This document shows, piece by piece, positions 27,333 through 34,799 of a stretch of DNA of 64,000 nt. Source of the stretch: Robiginitalea sp. (GTDB lineage: Bacteria > Bacteroidota > Bacteroidia > Flavobacteriales > Flavobacteriaceae); assembly GCA_024638915.1 (NCBI GenBank), contig JAHEJJ010000007.1, forward strand, positions 23,266-87,265, in the 5' to 3' direction. How positions within the stretch are numbered: the first letter of the stretch is position 1; each line of letters starts with the position of its first letter. The translations under genes were made by a program, and so were the position numbers. Under the pieces are notes generated by a model. It was not told the DNA's origin. It searched no databases and saw nothing but the letters and a program-made list of their open reading frames with translations.

Positions 27333-28721
27333 CTAACTCTTTTTAGCAATTTGGGCCATCATCTCGGCCTCGCATACCAATTTGTTATTGGAGTAGGCGT
27401 AAGCCTGCATATGACAGATGCCTCTGCGGATGGGCGACATAAGGCTGCAGTGGAAGATCAGTGTATCTCCGGGCAAGACCTTCTGTTTAAATTTTACATT
27501 ATCGACCTTCATAAAGAAGGTGAGGTAGTTCTCAGGATCGGGTACTGTGCTGAGCACAAGAATTCCTCCGGTCTGGGCCATCGCTTCGATCTGCAATACA
27601 CCAGGCATGACGGGGGCTCCGGGGAAATGACCAACAAAAAATGGCTCGTTCATCGATACATTCTTCATGCCCACAACATATTGATCGGTTAGCTCAAGGA
27701 TTCTGTCTATCAATAGAAATGGTGGACGGTGCGGTAACATCGCCATGATCTGGTTGATATCCATCAAGGGCGGAATACTTAAATCGTACTTAGGGATCTT
27801 GTTCCGCTTTTCGAGTTTGATGATTTTTGCCAGTTTTTTGGCAAACTGCGTATTTACATAATGCCCGGGTTTATTAGCAATGATCTTTCCTTTGAGTCGG
27901 GTACCCGTTAAAGCAAGGTCTCCCACCACATCGAGGAGCTTATGACGAGCAGCTTCATTGGGTTGATGCAGTGTGAGGTTATCCAGAATACCATTTGGTT
28001 TTACCGAAAGCTTCTTTTTGTTAAAAGCCTTTTCCAATCTCTTCATCGTGGATTCGGAGATCTCTTTATCTACATAAACAATGGCATTGTTCAGGTCTCC
28101 TCCTTTTATCAGGCCATTTTCCAGTAGCATTTCCAATTCATGAAGAAAGCTAAAAGTTCTGGCATCAGCTATTTCAGACTTAAAATCTGATATATGTTCT
28201 AGTGTCGCATTTTGGGTTCCCAGGACTTTAGTGCCAAAATCGACCATGGTGGTTATCTGGTATTCGTCCGCAGGGATTACGGTGATCTCACTTCCTGTAG
28301 CCTCATCCTTGTAACTTATAACATCTCTCACCTCATACTCATCCCTATCAGCTTCCTGTGTTACAATTCCTGCCTTTTCCAAAGCTTCGACAAAAAATTT
28401 AGCCGAGCCATCCATTATAGGTGGTTCGGGAGAATCTAACTCGATAAGCACATTATCGATTTCCAATCCCACCAGCGCTGCCAGAACGTGTTCGGATGTC
28501 TGGATCTTAACCCCTCTTTTTTCGAGGTTGGTTCCGCGCTGTGTGTTAACAACATAGTTGGCATCTGCTTCGATAATGGGCTCTCCTTCGAGATCTACGC
28601 GCTTGAAGGCATAACCATGGTTTATTGGAGCCGGAACGAATTTCATCGTCACATTGGCCCCGGTATGAAGACCGACACCTTTTAAAGTAACTTCGTTTGC
28701 TATCGTCTGCTGTTTCGTCAT
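27333..28721 (-). CDS. lpxC: Bifunctional LpxC deacetylase / FabZ dehydratase
   Basis: The 462-residue fusion is characteristic of Bacteroidota. The N-terminal LpxC part (about 1-310) deacetylates UDP-3-O-acyl-GlcNAc. Its zinc and active-site residues are in QTSEHVLAAL, RHKLLDVVGDLALTG and GHYVNTQFA. The C-terminal FabZ part (about 320-462) dehydrates 3-hydroxyacyl-ACP: LPHRPPFLLIDRI, FFVGHFPGAPVMPGVLQIEA with catalytic His and Glu. Joining the two balances the shared 3-hydroxyacyl-ACP pool between lipid A and phospholipid. lpxD is 3 bases upstream and lpxA starts immediately after. Confidence 0.97.
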   Translation of the reverse strand: MTKQQTIANEVTLKGVGLHTGANVTMKFVPAPINHGYAFKRVDLEGEPIIEADANYVVNTQRGTNLEKRGVKIQTSEHVLAALVGLEIDNVLIELDSPEPPIMDGSAKFFVEALEKAGIVTQEADRDEYEVRDVISYKDEATGSEITVIPADEYQITTMVDFGTKVLGTQNATLEHISDFKSEIADARTFSFLHELEMLLENGLIKGGDLNNAIVYVDKEISESTMKRLEKAFNKKKLSVKPNGILDNLTLHQPNEAARHKLLDVVGDLALTGTRLKGKIIANKPGHYVNTQFAKKLAKIIKLEKRNKIPKYDLSIPPLMDINQIMAMLPHRPPFLLIDRILELTDQYVVGMKNVSMNEPFFVGHFPGAPVMPGVLQIEAMAQTGGILVLSTVPDPENYLTFFMKVDNVKFKQKVLPGDTLIFHCSLMSPIRRGICHMQAYAYSNNKLVCEAEMMAQIAKKS

Positions 28722-28724
28722 TTC

Positions 28725-29750
28725 CTACTTTCCGTTCTTACCCTTATCTATTTCATTAATCTTATTCACAATCTTGGGCAGGTTTTTAAAGTGTACGTAA
28801 GACTTATTGTAATCGCCATAGTTCAGAGCAGGTGATCCTTGCAAGACTTGGTCGTCCTTTACATTTCTCCCTATACCTGACTGAGCCTGTATCTTTACCC
28901 TGTCCCCGATGGTTATATGACCTACAATACCCACCTGGCCACCGATAAGGCAATTCCTGCCGATTTTTGTTGAGCCCGCAACACCTGTCTGGGCAGCGAT
29001 AGCGGTATTTTCTCCGATCTCAACATTATGTGCTATTTGAATCTGATTATCCAGTTTAACACCACGTCTCAATATGGTTGAACCTAAAGTGGCCCTGTCT
29101 ATGGTGGTGCCTGCACCTACATCCACATTATCTTCCAAAACCACATTGCCGGTCTGCGGAACCTTGGAGTATTCCCCATTGTCATTTGGGGTAAATCCGA
29201 AACCGTCGGCACCGATGATCGCTCCGCTGTGAATTACACAATTATTTCCAATTATCGATTCAGAATAGATTTTTGCTCCTGCAAATACCACCACATCGTT
29301 CCCGATCTTTACATTATCTCCAATGTATACATTCGGATAAATTTTAACGTTATCCCCGATATTTACATGGTTCCCGAGATATGAAAACGCTCCTAAATAA
29401 AAGTTTTCTCCATAAGTAGCCGTTTTGGAGATGAAAACAGGTTTTTCAAGACCCGTTTTATTGAGTTTTACCTTGTTGTAGTATTCGAGGAGCTTTGAAA
29501 AAGACTTATAAGCATCTTCGACCTTTATCAATGTGGTGCTCAGTTTCTGCTCGGGAATAAAATCCTTATTGACAATAGTTACAGATGCCTCTGTGCTATA
29601 GATGAATGGAGTATATTTCGGATTAGCTAAAAAAGTTAAAGACCCTTTTTCCCCTTCCTCAATTTTTGACAGTTTATAAACAGCGATTTCTGGGTTGCCT
29701 TCAACCTCGCCCTCCAGTAAATTTGCAATCTGACTTGCAGTAAATTCCAA
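28725..29750 (-). CDS. lpxD: UDP-3-O-acylglucosamine N-acyltransferase
   Basis: LpxD adds the second acyl chain at the 2-amino group. The 341-residue product has the N-terminal domain EFTASQIANLLEGEVEGNPE and LSKIEEGEKGSLTFLANP, the beta-helix, GADGFGFTPNDNGEY, and the catalytic His in LDNQIQIAHNVEIGE. It is the first of the lipid A block (lpxD, lpxC/fabZ, lpxA, efp, lpxD paralogue). It lies about 140 bases downstream of the HD protein gene. Confidence 0.96.
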   Translation of the reverse strand: MEFTASQIANLLEGEVEGNPEIAVYKLSKIEEGEKGSLTFLANPKYTPFIYSTEASVTIVNKDFIPEQKLSTTLIKVEDAYKSFSKLLEYYNKVKLNKTGLEKPVFISKTATYGENFYLGAFSYLGNHVNIGDNVKIYPNVYIGDNVKIGNDVVVFAGAKIYSESIIGNNCVIHSGAIIGADGFGFTPNDNGEYSKVPQTGNVVLEDNVDVGAGTTIDRATLGSTILRRGVKLDNQIQIAHNVEIGENTAIAAQTGVAGSTKIGRNCLIGGQVGIVGHITIGDRVKIQAQSGIGRNVKDDQVLQGSPALNYGDYNKSYVHFKNLPKIVNKINEIDKGKNGK

Positions 29751-29891
29751 TTCCTATCGTTTTAACCCCTTGCTTAGGTGCACACAAAAGTAAGAAAAAT
29801 TGGTTAGTCCCCTAATTTATCCACTTCCCTTTAAACTAAGGTCTCCATTGCCTGTCCCTAGAACTATCATGGGTATTTGGTGACATAGAGA

Positions 29892-31118
29892 TTAATCCAA
29901 CTCTTTTGGATAACAACTATAATATTTGACGACGCTCTTCGATAACATCTTTAGGTTCAGATGATCCGATGCCGAGGCCACATCGGTGAGTTTTGCGTCA
30001 CCGCGAAGAATAATTATGGCCTCATTATCCTCGTCATAGGCCATATTCTCGATCTGCCCTTTAAAAACAAAATAGGAGGTTTCTTCATCAGTGAGTCCAT
30101 ACCGGTTTTTAAAAATCTTGAATCGTTCTTGAAAATCGGTCTCTATAACGGCCGAGTTTTTAAGTCGAATCTTAAAAAATTTCCTATGGAGTATCATCTT
30201 GCAAAGCTCCGAGAGCACAAAATCACTATGGTGTTGCCAGGTCTTAATGGCTGAAAGTATATCGATATCGTCGAGTTGTGCGAATTGTGCCAGTCCTGTT
30301 TCATCGAAGGAAGCAGAATCGATTTTACGATCCATAAAGTAGGATAACGGACCGCTTGCAGGTAATTTTATTTTCGGGTATATCTCCTTGGCGCGTTTTA
30401 ATATTTTAATCAGCAGTTGCTCGGCTACAATACCTGTTTTATGAAGATAGACCTGCCAGTACATGAACCTCCTGGCCATCAAGAACTTTTCTACCGAATA
30501 GATGCCCTTTTCTTCTACCACCAATGAATTCTCTGATACGTTCAACATAGTGATCAGACGTTCTGCATTAATGTTGCCTTCTGCTACTCCGGTATAGAAA
30601 CTATCACGTTTTAAATAATCAAGTCGATCCATATCTAACTGACTTGATATTAATTGATTGAGATATTTTTTCTTATGCGTTCCTTTAAATATATCGATGG
30701 CTAGATCTAGTTGGCCATTAAATTCTTTGTTCAGCGCATTCATGAAATGTAATGAGATTTCTTCATGAGTAATGCCATGCACTATGCTGTTTTCCATGGC
30801 ATGAGAAAAAGGTCCATGACCGATATCATGCATCAGAATGGCCAGTAACAATGCATCTGATTCAGCATCGGAAATGGGCACTTTTTTAAACCTTAAGACC
30901 TGGATGGCCTGGCCCATAAGATGCATACTACCCAGGGCATGATGAAAGCGGGTATGATGGGCGCCGGGGTAAACAAGATAAGACAGACCCATCTGCGAGA
31001 TTCGGCGTAGTCTTTGAAAGAAAGGATGACCTATAAGATCAAAAATAAGTGCATTGGGTATTCTAATAAATCCGTAAATTGGATCATTAAATATTTTGAG
31101 TTTATTGGTCTCGGGCAA
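29892..31118 (-). CDS. HD-domain phosphohydrolase (dNTPase-like)
   Basis: The 408-residue product has the HD-domain metal site: HTRFHHALGSMHLMGQA, then LLAILMHDIGHGPFSHAME with the HD pair, and a downstream Asp in DMDRLDYLKRD. Relatives include SAMHD1-type and YdhJ-like dNTP triphosphohydrolases. It is probably a nucleotide phosphohydrolase in the cytoplasm; the substrate is not readable here. It is divergent from porX, the two starts being 35 bases apart, so shared promoter control is plausible. Confidence 0.9.
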   Translation of the reverse strand: MPETNKLKIFNDPIYGFIRIPNALIFDLIGHPFFQRLRRISQMGLSYLVYPGAHHTRFHHALGSMHLMGQAIQVLRFKKVPISDAESDALLLAILMHDIGHGPFSHAMENSIVHGITHEEISLHFMNALNKEFNGQLDLAIDIFKGTHKKKYLNQLISSQLDMDRLDYLKRDSFYTGVAEGNINAERLITMLNVSENSLVVEEKGIYSVEKFLMARRFMYWQVYLHKTGIVAEQLLIKILKRAKEIYPKIKLPASGPLSYFMDRKIDSASFDETGLAQFAQLDDIDILSAIKTWQHHSDFVLSELCKMILHRKFFKIRLKNSAVIETDFQERFKIFKNRYGLTDEETSYFVFKGQIENMAYDEDNEAIIILRGDAKLTDVASASDHLNLKMLSKSVVKYYSCYPKELD

Positions 31119-31153
31119 AATAGAATTCTTAGCTCGGTAAATATAAGGAGTTA

Positions 31154-32698
31154 ATGGACAAGATTACAATCCTCTGGGTAGATGACGAAATAGATCTCCT
31201 AAAACCTCATATCCTGTTTCTGGAAGATAAAAACTATAATGTGATCACTTGCCAAAGTGGCCAGGATGCGCTGGAAGAGATGGCAGACAGGCAATTTGAT
31301 ATTGTCTTTCTGGACGAAAATATGCCCGGTCTATCGGGCCTGGATACACTTACAGAAATAAAGGTGAAAGATGCAACCTTGCCGGTGGTGATGATCACCA
31401 AGAGTGAGGAGGAATACATTATGGAAGAAGCTATAGGCAGCAAGATTGCGGATTATCTGATAAAACCGGTGAATCCCCATCAAATACTACTTTCCCTAAA
31501 GAAGAACCTGCAACATTCCCGCTTGGTATCGGAAAAGACCACCGCCAATTATCAACAGGAATTCAGGAAGATTGCTATGGATCTTTCCATGGTCAACACC
31601 TATGAGGAATGGGCAGAGTTGTATAAGAAATTGATTTATTGGGATTTGCAACTGGAGCAAATCGAAGATACTGGAATGTTTGAGATACTGGAATCCCAAA
31701 AGATCGAGGCCAATACTCAGTTTGGGAAGTTCATTGAACGAAATTATGCTTCCTGGTTTAACCAGGATGACGGGCCCGTAATGTCGCATACTCTATTCCG
31801 AAAACTGGTGCTGCCTGAGCTTGAAAAGGGACCTACCCTAATGGTGGTCATCGATAATCTAAGGTACGATCAATGGTTTGCTTTCGAAGATGCCCTAAAC
31901 ACATTTTATAAGAAAAGACGGGAAACTCCATATTACAGCATCTTGCCTACCGCCACCCAATATGCAAGAAATGCTATCTTCTCGGGTCTCATGCCCTTGG
32001 ATATGGAAAAGAAATATCCCAAATGGTGGAAAAATGATACGGATGAGGGTGGTAAGAATTTATATGAAGACAAGTTCCTGGGGGCACAGATCGATCGTTT
32101 GGGATTAGATATCCGATGGGAATACCATAAAATCAGTAGCTTAAAGCAAGGAAAACATCTATCTCAGAATTTCAAAACGCAAAAAAATAATGATCTGACG
32201 GTGATCGTCTACAATTTTGTGGACATACTATCGCACTCCAAGACCGAAATGGAGGTTATCAAAGAGTTGGCCTCGAACGATAAAGCCTACCGGTCGCTCA
32301 CACTGAGTTGGTTTAAAAATTCTCCTCTTCTTGAAATCATCCAACAGGCACAATCTTTAGGGCTCAGATTGATCATAACAACCGATCATGGCACCATCAA
32401 TGTAAAACAGCCCTCAAAAGTAATCGGGGACCGTGAAACCAGCCTGAATTTGAGATATAAAACGGGTCGAAGCCTGACCTATGAACAAAAGGATGTTCTG
32501 GAAGCCAAGGATCCGGGTGAAATTCACCTCCCTTCTATCACAATGAGTAGCTCGTTTATCTTCGCTAAAAACGATCTTTTCTTCGCCTATCCCAATAATT
32601 ATAACCACTACGTAAGTTACTACCGAAATACCTATCAGCATGGCGGCGTGTCCCTGGAAGAAATGATAATCCCATTTATAGTCCTCGATCCGCGATAG
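31154..32698 (+). CDS. porX: PorX-type response regulator with PglZ domain
   Basis: PorX controls the type IX secretion system with the sensor PorY and sigma factor SigP. The 514-residue product has an N-terminal receiver domain with VDDE (9-12), phosphoacceptor Asp54 in FLDENMPGLSG and Lys104 in YLIKPVN. A helical linker and a C-terminal PglZ/alkaline-phosphatase-like domain follow, with VVIDNLRYDQW, TATQYARNAIFSGLMP and TTDHGTINV holding likely zinc ligands. PglZ of PorX has been reported as a phosphodiesterase of cyclic oligonucleotides. tsaE follows 3 bases later. Confidence 0.94.
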   Translation: MDKITILWVDDEIDLLKPHILFLEDKNYNVITCQSGQDALEEMADRQFDIVFLDENMPGLSGLDTLTEIKVKDATLPVVMITKSEEEYIMEEAIGSKIADYLIKPVNPHQILLSLKKNLQHSRLVSEKTTANYQQEFRKIAMDLSMVNTYEEWAELYKKLIYWDLQLEQIEDTGMFEILESQKIEANTQFGKFIERNYASWFNQDDGPVMSHTLFRKLVLPELEKGPTLMVVIDNLRYDQWFAFEDALNTFYKKRRETPYYSILPTATQYARNAIFSGLMPLDMEKKYPKWWKNDTDEGGKNLYEDKFLGAQIDRLGLDIRWEYHKISSLKQGKHLSQNFKTQKNNDLTVIVYNFVDILSHSKTEMEVIKELASNDKAYRSLTLSWFKNSPLLEIIQQAQSLGLRLIITTDHGTINVKQPSKVIGDRETSLNLRYKTGRSLTYEQKDVLEAKDPGEIHLPSITMSSSFIFAKNDLFFAYPNNYNHYVSYYRNTYQHGGVSLEEMIIPFIVLDPR

Positions 32699-32701
32699 CT
32701 T

Positions 32702-33118
32702 ATGGAGCTCACCTATTCCGAAGATCAGATCGATACCATTGCTGAACAAATCCTTGCGGCCGTTAGCTGTAAAACCATTTTGTTCTATGGTTCTATGGGC
32801 GCCGGTAAAACGACGCTGATAAAGGCCTTGGTAAAAGCTTTGGGAGGTGCCCAAAAGGGCAATAGCCCTACCTTTGGCATCGTAAACGAGTACAGCACCA
32901 GAAACGGTACATTGTTGGGCTACCATTTTGATTTCTACCGACTTGAAGATGAAGAGGAGGCCTTAGATATTGGATTGGAAGACTATTTATCGCAGGATGC
33001 CTGGATTTTTATGGAATGGCCCGAAAAAATTGCATCTCTGCTCCCAGACGATGCCGTTATTCTTCAAATCGATCTTATAGATACCCAGACCCGTAAAATT
33101 AGCTTGAAACTGCCATAA
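32702..33118 (+). CDS. tsaE: tRNA threonylcarbamoyladenosine biosynthesis ATPase TsaE
   Basis: TsaE works with TsaB and TsaD to place t6A37 on ANN-decoding tRNAs. The 138-residue product has the P-loop FYGSMGAGKTTLIKAL, then GNSPTFGIVNEY and FDFYRLEDEEEALDIGLEDYL, all characteristic of TsaE. ATG 32702 is 3 bases after the porX stop. It is nearly free of other context clues; its neighbour porX is a common partner in flavobacterial genomes to my recollection. Confidence 0.94.
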   Translation: MELTYSEDQIDTIAEQILAAVSCKTILFYGSMGAGKTTLIKALVKALGGAQKGNSPTFGIVNEYSTRNGTLLGYHFDFYRLEDEEEALDIGLEDYLSQDAWIFMEWPEKIASLLPDDAVILQIDLIDTQTRKISLKLP

Positions 33119-33173
33119 ACTTCAAAAGTGTATTTTATTCAAAACAAATTGCAGGACAGTGCAGAACTTTACT

Positions 33174-33683
33174 ATGATTAAAATTCTTTTCATTATCTCA
33201 ATGGTATTTCCCTGGTATCTAACAGCCCAGGAAGACAAAGGTTGTATCGGAGAATCCTATGCAATGATCAACCCGTTTATGGGCAACTGGAAGGAATTCA
33301 CAGTAACCCAGGAGGCAGAAGTTTATATGGGTACCCTTCAATCAAGCAAAGGACAAGACAAATGTACCATCACACAACGTTTTATAAGTGCCGACGGGAG
33401 TTTCTCCTATCAATGCTTCGGATATGTAGATTCCTCCACTAGTAACTGGAAAGAAATTTATGTATTTAATAATGGTAATCACTCTGAATATCAATGGTTT
33501 AAGGAGGATAGCGACATAATTATGAGGCGAACCAGCGGAACACGTCTTCTAGACTATATGCACCAATTACGCCTTACCAATATAACAAAAGACTCCTATG
33601 ATGTCTTTGAAGAACACTCTTATGATAATGGAATCACCTGGCAAAATGTTGAACTCACAAGAATAAAGAGGTCAAATCCATGA
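33174..33683 (+). CDS. Secreted DUF1579-like protein, unknown function
   Basis: The 169-residue product has a cleavable signal peptide (MIKILFIISMVFPWYLTAQ, about 1-19). The mature part has INPFMGNWKEFTV and repeated aromatic-rich strands such as WKEIYVFNNGNHSEYQWF, which resemble lipocalin/DUF1579-like folds. No enzymatic motif is visible. ATG 33174 is preferred because it directly begins the signal peptide. It ends in an ATGA overlap with the broken small gene at 33680. Confidence 0.7.
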   Translation: MIKILFIISMVFPWYLTAQEDKGCIGESYAMINPFMGNWKEFTVTQEAEVYMGTLQSSKGQDKCTITQRFISADGSFSYQCFGYVDSSTSNWKEIYVFNNGNHSEYQWFKEDSDIIMRRTSGTRLLDYMHQLRLTNITKDSYDVFEEHSYDNGITWQNVELTRIKRSNP

Positions 33684-33934
33684 AAAAAGACAATTATGGC
33701 AAGTGGACTTCCAAGCAGCTGCATCGACAGTTTAAAAATCTCAATTTGGCCATAAGATTACTGGCAGGTATACTACTTGTGATTTTTGCCCTGACTATTT
33801 ACAAGTCTATAAAGTAAGGACGAATTAATCCTTTGTTGATCTCTCCCATTGCACTTTCTATTATAATCCCATTAAATTTCAAAAGGATTAGGGATATTAG
33901 AGAAGAGATTCAGCGCAGGGAGCAAGAACACTGA
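33680..33934 (+). pseudogene. Small membrane protein gene broken by an in-frame TAA
   Basis: From ATG 33680 the frame reads 45 codons (start MKKDNYGKWTSKQLHRQFK, then a helix LLAGILLVIFALTIY). TAA at 33815-33817 stops it. In the same frame, without a shift, it continues for 38 sense codons with a protein-like sequence, NPLLISPIALSIIIPL, then a charged helix (KRIRDIREEIQRR), and stops at 33932. The layout TM helix - short loop - TM helix - charged tail recalls small flavobacterial membrane proteins that I have seen annotated as redox-active disulfide protein 2. It overlaps the upstream gene in an ATGA arrangement. It is a recent nonsense mutation, a sequencing error, or a short functional version. 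Confidence 0.6.
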
Positions 33935-34001
33935 GGTCAGTTGAATTTAGATTTAAAATCAGCTGGTTTTAAGTCGTTATCAATATCCGATTGGCCAGGT
34001 C

Positions 34002-34211
34002 TTATTTCCCTTTTCTAAGATCCAAAAAGGCTACAAACACCAATAATGCCCCTACAGTTAGTTTATAACTAATATACCAGGCTTTGGAAGTCTCTAATCC
34101 AAACAAAATCTCATATGAAATCCTGGAGGTAAATCCAAAGAGCAATGCCAGAGCAGAAATCAAAAAGAGCAGTCCAAGAGCTATAAAGAAGAAGTTCAAT
34201 ATGTTTCTCAT
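34002..34211 (-). CDS. Small two-helix membrane protein, candidate immunity protein
   Basis: The 69-residue product consists of two hydrophobic segments (ILNFFFIALGLLFLISALAL and VGALLVFVAFLDL-like) joined by a loop with SRISYEILFGLETSKAW, ending in a basic tail (RKGK). It has no similarity I can name. It is the third small gene in a row on this strand, after two double-glycine peptide genes. Small membrane proteins in this position are commonly immunity proteins to the bacteriocin. The assignment is by context only. Confidence 0.6.
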   Translation of the reverse strand: MRNILNFFFIALGLLFLISALALLFGFTSRISYEILFGLETSKAWYISYKLTVGALLVFVAFLDLRKGK

Positions 34212-34243
34212 ATTCCAGCAGTCAGGTATTATAATTCATAATG

Positions 34244-34281
34244 ATGAACTGCACCTTGATTTTGGCCAAAGTGCAGTTCAT
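34244..34281. repeat. Perfect 11-base-pair inverted repeat
   Basis: atgaactgcac (34244-34254) and gtgcagttcat (34271-34281) are perfect reverse complements around a 16-base loop. It lies between the second peptide gene and the small membrane protein gene. There is no T run on either side, so it is probably an mRNA stability or processing hairpin, or a differential-expression site, rather than a terminator. Confidence 0.7.
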
Positions 34282-34294
34282 AAGCTGTCTCAAA

Positions 34295-34444
34295 CTATTT
34301 GATGAATTTGAGCAGCCGTCCTACACCAAATACGGTTATCGCTACTTCTAGAACGTCTCCTACAAGAACACCTGCATGATAGGCTGAGCCATTATGGCCG
34401 CCATTGATTGCGGCTTGTTCTGATATTTCCAATTCTCTTATCAT
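34295..34444 (-). CDS. Double-glycine leader peptide, bacteriocin-like (second peptide)
   Basis: The 49-residue product has a leader of 16 residues, MIRELEISEQAAINGG. Counting back from the Gly-Gly cleavage site, Leu at -12, Glu at -8 and Ile at -4 match the double-glycine consensus. The mature part is 33 residues, starting HNGSAYHAGVLVGD. It contains a GxxxG helix-packing motif (GVLVG, residues 25-29), a hydrophobic run and a basic end (KFIK). This looks like a class II bacteriocin-type peptide exported and trimmed by a C39-peptidase ABC transporter. No transporter is in the window. The pair of peptides suggests a two-peptide system. Confidence 0.65.
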   Translation of the reverse strand: MIRELEISEQAAINGGHNGSAYHAGVLVGDVLEVAITVFGVGRLLKFIK

Positions 34445-34509
34445 TTTTAGATTTGTTTTTTAAGTTTATATATATTCTTTTTTAGACGGGTCGTCAAAAG
34501 ACTCCACCC

Positions 34510-34671
34510 CTATTTCCACAAGGAGCTCAGCCCATCTTTAACGCCTCTGAAAAAATCATTCAGGGCATGAGATCTGTAGGCAATGCCCCCTGGAGGTCCA
34601 AAGCCACCTTTGACCGATCTCAATTCTTCACTTTTAAGCTCTACCATTTCATTTGTCGGCATATTTTCCAT
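34510..34671 (-). CDS. Double-glycine leader peptide, bacteriocin-like (first peptide)
   Basis: The 53-residue product has a leader ending ELKSEELRSVKGG. The positions match the consensus closely: Leu -12, Ser -10, Glu -8, Leu -7, Val -4, Gly -2, Gly -1. The 30-residue mature part starts FGPPGGIAYRSHALND and ends DGLSSLWK; it is glycine-rich and mildly basic. An internal ATG at 34662 is an alternative start. The gene lies 128 bases after the KdnA-like aminotransferase and 65 bases ahead of the second peptide gene. No serine/cysteine array for lanthionine formation is seen, so an unmodified peptide is likelier. Confidence 0.65.
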   Translation of the reverse strand: MENMPTNEMVELKSEELRSVKGGFGPPGGIAYRSHALNDFFRGVKDGLSSLWK

Positions 34672-34709
34672 TTTTTCTGATTTAAATTATGATTAATTTA
34701 TCCTGAAAT

Positions 34710-34721
34710 CAGTGATCACTG
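34710..34721. promoter_or_regulatory. Perfect 12-base palindrome upstream of the peptide genes
   Basis: cagtgatcactg is a perfect palindrome lying 38 bases before the first peptide start (minus strand). A dimeric regulator could bind it. A 10-base palindrome, ctctgcagag, lies at 34754-34763, also in this gap. Confidence 0.35.
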
Positions 34722-34799
34722 TTTTATTCAGACAATACGAATATAGGGCTCAGCTCTGCAGAGGGCTTGCAGTTCTTTAAAATCAAAAATTAATATGGA

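Noticed and set aside
34754..34763. Palindrome ctctgcagag read as a terminator of kdnA
   Set aside because: Five-base arms with no loop and no T run; not enough for a terminator.
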